Part shown: in pieces, positions 58,001 through 64,000 of the stretch
Position numbering within the stretch: the first letter of the stretch is position 1
Layout of the letters: each line of letters opens with the position of its first letter
Source of the DNA: Pomphorhynchus laevis
Lineage: Eukaryota; Acanthocephala; Palaeacanthocephala; Echinorhynchida; Pomphorhynchidae
Direction: 5' to 3'
Assembly: GCA_012934845.2 (NCBI GenBank)
Contig: WNNJ02002048.1
Coordinates: 1 to 64,000, forward strand
DNA: 64,000 nt
Position numbers and translations under genes: made by a program
Notes under the pieces: generated by a model
What the model saw: only the letters and a program-made list of their open reading frames with translations
Told to the model about the DNA's origin: nothing
Database searches by the model: none

Positions 58001-59744
58001 TATGCTCATGGTCAATTTAGAATAAAGGAAGAACAATCTGAATTATAAAAAATCATAATTATAAAAAATCTTAAAATTAAGATATTTGCATTTTTAAATT
58101 TATTTATATTACAAAATACATAGACTCAATAAGTAAATAAGTAAATTTAAAAACACGGCATATTATTTCTTGGTCAGTTTTAACTTATAAAAATTTTTAT
58201 TATAAAAAATCTCAAGAATATAATATTTGCATTTTTTTCAATTCATAAAAATTGACTTTTATTTTAAATTTCAATTTTAAGTTTTAATATTATTAATATT
58301 ATATAAAATTTTATATAAAATCTTATATCTTATTGTTTACCTTTATTTTTATTTATAATCATTTATTATTTATCTTTATTTTAATTTATATTAAAATCCT
58401 ATATAATTATTTAATATTTATCTTTACTTTTGTTTATATATAGTATAAAATACGTATACTCAGTTATCTAATCTGATTTATTCTACTGACAAGTTTTTAT
58501 TGATCTGTAGACTTTGTTTTCATATAATCTGAAACTATATGTTTTTGATACGACATTATTTTTCTGCTTGTTTCCAAGCAAGTTTGATGAAGATGTATAA
58601 TTGAGTATTATAAATAATAGTATTATAATTATGTATCATAATACATTATATTATAATGCATAATATATAATTATATATTATAATATATAATTTAATATAT
58701 AATGCATATTAAATATAATGTATTTAAAATATAAATCAAAATATAAATGAGCAAAAAGTTATTAAAAATAATTTTAAAATCATTAGCGGGAAATTTTTAT
58801 AGATGAATAATAAATAATATACTTTGTAGGTACACTAAATCAAATTTTAAAAATTAAAATCAAATTTCAAAAATTAAAATCAAATTATAATAAATAATAT
58901 AATATAATACGTAGACTTGGTAAGCTGCACTGATTTTTAATTTATTTTTAATATATCACGATTTATTTAGAATTATCCTCGATTTATTAATGAATTATAT
59001 TAAATTTTCATTGTAATCTATTAGCCGTGCAATTTGGATGAAATAGTATCACTGTCACACCAGGATTATGGTTAAATGAATTTATTTTAATAACGTTTTC
59101 TATTTTTACTGCCACTTCGTAATTTTATAATTTTGAAATTTAATTCCAAAAAGTTAAAATATTCGTATTTTCATTTTAATGTAAACTTTTTAATAATTTA
59201 TGAGTCATTAAATGCTAATTTTTAATAAAATACCACTTTAGAATTAAATGCTTTAGTTTGGCAATGTGCTGTTATGGGATCGGTATTTCTCGTCTAATAA
59301 TGTTGTGTGCGAATAATAAGCAGAATGAATTAAACTGGCCGACGAAGTTAAGTCCGTTTAAGATTGTCGTTATAGTAGCTAAGGTTGTGCGATATATTCT
59401 TTATTTTGATTACCATTGTGCGTAGAGAGGTTCAATTGAAGAGCAAAAGTGTCTAGAAATACTATCATCATTAAAACTACAATCTACTGATGATGTATTA
59501 CTTGACGACCGAGTACAATATTCAATTGGTGTGCGGTATCAAGAGTGGAAGCAGTGCGGCATAAAGAAGATTGCGATTTTGGGGAAATACGTAATAAGCG
59601 ATATCGTTAATTTTGAATTTATTTCATTTTTAGTGTACTCAAGATAAAGTAGAAATTTATGACGGAGATTTGGATCAAACCGATTTAATACACATGACCG
59701 AATTTAGTCAAATGTTATTCAATATAAATACTGTGTCTTATTGA
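49059..59744 (+). CDS. PARS2: Prolyl-tRNA synthetase, mitochondrial; 12 exons
   Basis: Charges mitochondrial tRNA-Pro. Exons: 49059-49197, 51696-51769, 51816-51899, 51943-52015, 52061-52171, 52224-52323, 54387-54421, 54465-54541, 54588-54658, 59257-59383, 59426-59590, 59634-59744. All junctions are GT-AG and keep one frame: 1,167 nt, 388 residues. Motif 1 region GLRVQNK...SLGCEIELP in exon 1; THEE (exon 3); motif 2 IRDEIRFKQGLLRSREF (exon 4); NRCNHVD and ARICSTC (exons 6-8); motif 3 CCYGIGISR and LNWPTKLSPFKIVV (exon 10); VLLDDRVQYSIGVRYQEWKQCG (exon 11). No editing insert, as in mitochondrial ProRS. Eight introns are 42-52 nt, three are 2.1-4.6 kb and full of repeats. The first ATG gives a short N-terminus; an acceptor at 49,078 (LPNLGLRV-like join) suggests an unseen upstream exon with the targeting peptide. 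The last junction is less certain: unspliced sequence there (DIVNFEF) also resembles the family, and a 28-nt intron fits too. Confidence 0.92.
49262..49765. repeat. 160-bp AT satellite in PARS2 intron 1
   Basis: 'aataaatgtatattattata' recurs at about 49,267, 49,387, 49,548 and 49,709; the last two intervals are about 160 nt, the first about 120. Each unit carries ctaatcaatataagattgtaatt and a TTAATTAAATATTGTAATTAAT stretch. It starts within 65 nt of the exon 1 donor. Confidence 0.88.
49766..50997. other. AT-rich intronic sequence
   Basis: Part of PARS2 intron 1. Only a right-half copy of the structured repeat (50,013-50,085) is recognised; the rest is simple A/T sequence. Confidence 0.5.
50013..50085 (+). 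repeat. Structured repeat, right half
   Basis: GGCCAAATACGTG...GACGCATTTCCTCTGAT followed by CTAATTCTAATAC: matches the 3' half of the core described at 51,010-51,196. Confidence 0.75.
51010..51196 (+). repeat. Structured (pseudoknot-forming) repeat, copy 1
   Basis: Contains in order: GTCATTTTTATGAATTGAC hairpin, AGAATAAGGATTAGAGG, CTGCTATG (51,082-51,089), GGCCCC (51,102-51,107), a decayed right arm CCTAGCAC, GGGCC (51,133-51,137), AAATGCATGCTAATGACGTATTT, CCTCT, and CTTATTCTAATAC. The outer AGAATAAG and CTTATTCT are complementary. Lies in PARS2 intron 1. Confidence 0.85.
51250..51520 (-). pseudogene. Possible LINE ORF1-like fragment
   Basis: Minus-strand 85-codon open frame, less AT-rich than its surroundings, with RVIVTNLLSS and LISVACIRDL spaced much like RDRCVIVTNI...ISPVAFIRLNK of the RRM-like domain in LINE-B ORF1. 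Similarity is short and weak, and the plus-strand frame over the same bases is also open. Could instead be an unrelated remnant. Lies in PARS2 intron 1. Confidence 0.3.
52555..52930 (+). repeat. Structured repeat, copy 2 with left half
   Basis: Left half AAACAAAGTCTACAAGTC...ACAAATCAGATCA (52,560-52,610), AT spacer, hairpin GTCAATTATTAAGAATTGAC, then GTATCAGAATAAG, CTGCTATG (52,829-52,836), CATAGCAG (52,869-52,876, perfect complement) and hairpin AAATACGT...ACGTCATTT. Confidence 0.85.
53030..53270 (+). repeat. Structured repeat, copy 3 (core decayed)
   Basis: AAACAAAGTTCACAGGTCAATAATAACTTGTC..., AT spacer, ATTGACTAGTCAATAC, AAAAGAATAAGGATTAAAGGTCATCAGGAAGAACTG; the core stops shortly after. 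The distance to copy 2 is about 430 nt, the apparent unit length. Confidence 0.8.
55505..55690 (+). repeat. Structured repeat, copy 4
   Basis: Hairpin GTCAATTTTTCTGAATTGAC, CAAGAATAAGGATTAGAGG, left arm CTGCTATGTT (55,589-55,598) and right arm AACATAGCAG (55,628-55,637), a perfect 10-bp complement, with TGGTC and GGCCA as the second, interleaved pair (one G-U wobble). Confidence 0.85.
56050..56262 (+). repeat. Structured repeat, copy 5
   Basis: CTGCTATG (56,176-56,183), GGCCCC (56,196-56,201), CATAGCAG (56,218-56,225), GGGGCC (56,227-56,232): both interleaved helices perfect. Outer GTATCAGAATAAG and ACTTATTCTAATAC (ending 56,258) present; the AAATACGT hairpin is missing from this copy. Confidence 0.88.
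56295..56430 (+). repeat. Structured repeat, copy 6 (right half)
   Basis: GAGCCAAGTACGTGCTAATGACGTATTTCCTCTGAT, then ATCTAGTATCTTATTCTAGTAC. The left arm CTGCTATG is absent. Confidence 0.8.
56545..57425 (-). mobile_element. Penelope-like reverse transcriptase fragment
   Basis: Minus strand, best preserved of the family here: upstream FVICEKLYYDILVKEV, then ILYxNPKLHKNPIKPRFI, and an open 184-codon block (56,556-57,110) with TYDFSTLYTNL, FRQVKGVPMGGNSSPIIADLFL and MFRYIDDI. This order of motifs (PKLHKNP, DFSTLYTN, GxPMGxxxSPxxADLFL, RYIDD) is that of Penelope-like or closely related RTs. It ends after RYIDD; no GIY-YIG endonuclease is seen. It lies in PARS2 intron 9, antisense to the gene. 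Confidence 0.75.
57560..57860 (-). repeat. Structured repeat, copy 7 (reverse orientation)
   Basis: On the minus strand: left half AAGCCCACGGGTCAATAATAACTTG...GAACAAATCAGATCAGATAACT, AT spacer, then TATGTTATCAGGTTTCCGTCTC and CATATCAATGGGGCCAAATACC. Confidence 0.75.
58430..58620 (-). repeat. Structured repeat, left half (reverse orientation)
   Basis: Minus strand CAAGCAGAAAAATAATGTCGTATC..., AAAACAAAGTCTACAGATCAATAAAAACTTGTCAGTAGAA...; the same left half as at 52,560 and 53,040. Confidence 0.75.
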
Positions 59745-60015
59745 TTTTCAAACAAAAATTCATCATTTATTTTTTGGCATATTTTCCAAAAATATCAATT
59801 GTTAGCACAGTTTCATTGAAACTCGTTGCTGCAGATTTCTGAAGCTCGTTGATCGATAAAAAATAAGCTCGTTGAAGGTTGATAATCCTCATTGTATTAG
59901 TTTTCGTTGTACAACGATCTGCCAACGAAATTGTAAGTAGTTAGTAATCTAATAATTATATCTAATATAATTAGATAAAATTTAAAATTTATAATAAATA
60001 TATATCAAATTTTTA
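59745..60015. other. PARS2 3' flank
   Basis: AT-rich, no gene. A clear polyadenylation hexamer close to the stop codon is not evident; AATAAA-like sequences are common by composition. Confidence 0.4.
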
Positions 60016-63000
60016 ATATATTATTAAACAATAATAATATCAATGCTAATATATAATTATATAATCTAATATCTAATATAATTAGTAACTATAATTTTTA
60101 AACTAGTAATATATTATTAAACAATAATAATATCAATGCTAATATATAATTATATAATCTAATATCTAATATAATTAGTAACTATAATTTTTAAACTAGT
60201 AATATATTATTAAACAATAATAATATCAATGCTAATATATAATTATATAATCTAATATATAATATAATTAGTAACTATAATTTTTAAACTAGTAATATAT
60301 TATTAAACAATAATAATATCAATGCTAATATATAATTATATAATCTAATATCTAATATAATTAGTAACTATAATTTTTAAACTAGTAATATATTATTAAA
60401 CAATAATAATATCAATGCTAATATATAATTATATATTCTAATATCTAATATAATTAGAAACTATAATTTTTAAACTAGTAATATATTATTAAACAATAAT
60501 AATATCAATGCTAATATATAATTATATAATCTAATATCTAATATAATTAGTAACTATAATTTTTAAACTAGTAATATATTATTAAACAATAAAAATATCA
60601 ATGCTTATATATAATTATATAATCTAATATCTAATATGATTATTAACTATAATTTTTAAACTAGTAATATATTATTAAACAATAATAATAATATCAATAA
60701 TAATATATAATTATATAATCTAATATCTAATATAATTAGTAACTATAATTTTTAAACTAGTAATATATTATTAAACAATAATAATATCAATGCTAATATA
60801 TAATTATATAATCTAATATCTAATATAATTAGTAACTATAATTTTTAAACTAGTAATATATTATTAAACAATAATAATATCAATGATAATATATAATTAT
60901 ATAATCTAATATCTAATATAATTAGTAACTATAATTTTTAAACTAGTAATATATTATTAAACAATAATAATATCAATGCTAATATATAATTATATAATCT
61001 AATATCTAATATAATTAGTAACTATAATTTTTAAACTAGTAATATATTATTAAACAATAATAATATCAATGATAATATTTAGTTATATAATCTAATATCT
61101 AATATAATTAGTAACTATAATTTTTAAACTAGTAATATATTATTAAACAATAATAATATCAATGCTAATATATAATTATATAATCTAATATCTAATATGA
61201 TTAGTAACTATAATTTTTAAACTAGTAATATATTATTAAACAATAATAATATCAATGATAATATATAATTATATAATCTAATATCTAATATAATTAGTAA
61301 CTATAATTTTTAAACTAGTAATATATTATTAAACAATAATAATATCAATGCTAATATATAATTATATAATCTAATATCTAATATAATTAGTAACTATAAT
61401 TTTTAAACTAGTAATATATTATTAAACAATAATAATATCAATGCTAATACATAATTATATAATCTAATATCTAATATAATTAGTAACTATAATTTTTAAA
61501 CTAGTAATATATTATTAAACAATAATAATATCAATGATAATATATAATTATATAATCTAATATCTAATATAATTAGTAACTATAATTTTTAAACTAGTAA
61601 TATATTATTAAACAATAATAATATCAATGCTAATATATAATTATATAATCTAATATCTAATATAATTAGTAACTATAATTTTTAAACTAGTAATATATTA
61701 TTAAACAATAATAATATCAATGATAATATATAATTATATAATCTAATATCTAATATAATTAGTAACTATAATTTTTAAACTAGTAATATATTATTAAACA
61801 ATAATAATATCAATGATAATATATAATTATATAATCTAATATCTAATATAATTAGTAACTATAATTTTTAAACTAGTAATATATTATTAAACAATAATAA
61901 TATCAATGCTAATATATAATTATATAATCTAATATCTAATATAATTAGTAACTATAATTTTTAAACTAGTAATATATTATTAAACAATAATAATATCAAT
62001 GATAATATATAATTATATAATCTAATATCTAATATAATTAGTAACTATAATTTTTAAACTAGTAATATATTATTAAACAATAATAATATCAATGCTAATA
62101 TATAATTATATAATCTAATATCTAATATAATTAGTAACTATAATTTTTAAACTAGTAATATATTATTAAACAATAATAATATCAATGCTAATACATAATT
62201 ATATAATCTAATATCTAATATAATTAGTAACTATAATTTTTAAACTAGTAATATATTATTAAACAATAATAATATCAATGCTAATATATAATTATATAAT
62301 CTAATATCTAATATGATTAGTAACTATAATTTTTAAACTAGTAATATATTATTAAACAATAATAATACCAATGATAATATATAATTATATAATCTAATAT
62401 CTTATTTAATTAGTAACTATAATTTTTAAACTAGTAATATATTATTAAACAATAATAATATCAATGCTAATATATAATTATATAATCTAATATCTAATAT
62501 GATTAGTAACTATAATTTTTAAACTAGTAATATATTATTAAACAATAATAATATCAATGATAATATTTAGTTATTTAATCTAATATCTAATATAATTAGT
62601 AACTATAATTTTTAATCTAGTAATATATTATTAAACAATAATAATATCAATGCTTATATATAATTATATAATCTTATATCTAATATAATTAGTAACTATA
62701 ATTTTTAAACTAGTAATATATTATTAAACAATAATAATATCAATGATAATATATAATTATATAATCTAATATCTAATATAATTAGTAACTATAATTTTTA
62801 AACTAGTAATATATTATTTAAACAATAATAATATCAATGCTAATATATAATTATATAATCTAATATCTAATATAATTAGTAACTATAATTTTTAAACTAG
62901 TAATATATTATTAAACAATAATAATATCAATGCTAATACATAATTATATAATCTAATATCTAATATAATTAGTAACTTTAATTTTTAAACTAGTAATATA

Positions 63001-63398
63001 TTATTAAACAATAATAATATCAATGCTAATACATAATTATATAATCTAATATCTAATATAATTAGTAACTATAATTTTTAAACTAGTAATATATTATTGA
63101 ACAATAATAATATCAATGCTTATATATAATTATATAATCTAATATCTAATATAATTAGTAACTATAATTTTTAAACTAGTAATATATTATTAAACAATTA
63201 TAATATCAATGCTAATATATAATTATATAATCTAATATCTAATATAATTAGTAACTATAAGTTTTAAACTAGTAATATATTATTTAACAATAATAATATC
63301 AATGCTAATATATAATTATATAATCTAATATCTAATATAATTAGTAACTATAATTTTTAAACTAGTAATATATTATTAAACAATAATAATATCAATGA
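60016..63398. repeat. 93-bp AT satellite, about 36 units
   Basis: Head-to-tail units of 93 nt, each with aactagtaatatattatta, aacaataataatatcaatg and ctaatataattagtaactat; spacing checked at 60,101, 60,194 and 60,287. Units differ by few bases. Variants 'caatgctaat' and 'caatgataat' interleave in a non-random way, hinting at higher-order structure. Near-identity of the units suggests recent expansion or homogenisation. Confidence 0.97.
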
Positions 63399-63839
63399 TT
63401 ATATCCTAATATTATCCTAATATTATTTAATATTATGCTGTTCTTATCATGTAAACGATAATGTATCTGTGTATTGATCACATTTAACGAATGAACGTAA
63501 TGTCTATTTTTAAATAATTTTCTTCAAATTGAAATGAAACTTATTATTTCTCAATGAATTAATTTTTAAAGAGATTTTAAATTTTAAAATTTAATTTTCA
63601 GCGTTAAGTACATTTTATTCGTTTAAAAATACAAATTTTAATTGTAAAAATTTTTAACAAAACTAAAAATATAACTTCTCTTGGTAACCTTCGTTTTGTA
63701 AAATCGTCAATGACATTCTTAAAATGCTGTCTGCCTCTTTTTTACGTTAACATTAAGGTTATCCTCATACCTGAAGATAACCTTATGTGAATAGAATCTA
63801 TCGTTTTGCATGTGTATAAGTCTTTTGATTATATAAGTC
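63399..63839. other. Spacer, no gene recognised
   Basis: AT-rich at first, with a short palindrome (aaggttatcctcatacctgaagataacctt, 63,755-63,784). The last part may already belong to the LINE that follows. Confidence 0.45.
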
Positions 63840-64000
63840 CATCAATGCTCAAGCTACTATTTTACTCATATATTCTACCCATCCTTGAAAACGGTTTACC
63901 CGTAACTTATCCACAGACTTTAAGGGAATACTGTGACATTGAAAACTTGTTACGTGAAGGGTCACGAATGATTCCGAATTTCTCCAATTTGAGATATGCT
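63840..64000 (+). mobile_element. CR1-like LINE RT thumb, cut by window end
   Basis: An open frame from 63,846 reads MLKLLFYSYILPILENGLPV, then IENLLREGSRMIPNFSNLRYA. This is the thumb stretch found in CR1/jockey-like RTs (compare LEGILRKASHM in the copy at 33,895-34,488). It continues past 64,000. Confidence 0.78.

Larger units (their letters stand above)
54659..59256. other. PARS2 intron 9
   Basis: 4,598-nt intron carrying structured-repeat copies on both strands, the Penelope-like fragment at 56,545-57,425 and TA-rich simple sequence (for example 57,455-57,505). Stretches 54,720-55,480 and 58,630-59,250 show nothing recognisable. Confidence 0.7.

Overview
The window is nuclear DNA of an AT-rich invertebrate animal. 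Two spliced host genes are readable, RpL10 and a mitochondrial prolyl-tRNA synthetase (PARS2). Both combine very short introns (42-52 nt) with a few kilobase-scale ones. The rest is non-LTR retrotransposons in several families, a Penelope-like element, one decayed Gypsy-type LTR fossil, a structured dispersed repeat and three AT-rich satellites. I cannot fix the phylum; an arthropod-like animal fits the RpL10 sequence but this is only an impression.

Layout: 1-1.1 kb is a T-rich minisatellite. 1.1-4.9 kb holds LINE remnants. 5.5-8.7 kb is RpL10 on the minus strand (five coding exons), with a 5'-truncated LINE lodged just upstream of its start. 10.3-43.5 kb is a dense nest of LINE copies on both strands. 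Two related families dominate: LINE-A (best copy 16,661-20,985, both ORFs almost intact) and LINE-B (five copies). They share a PHD-like finger plus RRM-like ORF1, an APE-type endonuclease and reverse transcriptase ORF2, an exact 37-nt ORF1/ORF2 overlap and a 3' hairpin. A third, CR1-like group (LINE-C) is present as fragments. 43.5-47.8 kb is a tandemly arranged Penelope-like RT fragment split by the Gypsy fossil, which has short LTRs and a 5-bp target duplication.

49.06-59.74 kb is PARS2 on the plus strand. I assembled 12 exons (388 codons from the first ATG) that keep one reading frame and carry class II motifs 1, 2 and 3 and the anticodon-binding domain. Its three long introns hold a 160-bp satellite, a Penelope-like fragment and several copies of a repeat whose core can fold into a pseudoknot with flanking hairpins. 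60.0-63.4 kb is a 93-bp satellite (about 36 units). The window ends inside another LINE.

Most notable: the structured, pseudoknot-forming repeat clustered around PARS2; the exact ORF1/ORF2 overlap and the covarying tail hairpin shared by two LINE families; an in-frame amber codon shared by three LINE-A copies; a near-identical patch shared by two otherwise diverged LINE-A copies 16 kb apart; and the bimodal intron sizes of PARS2.
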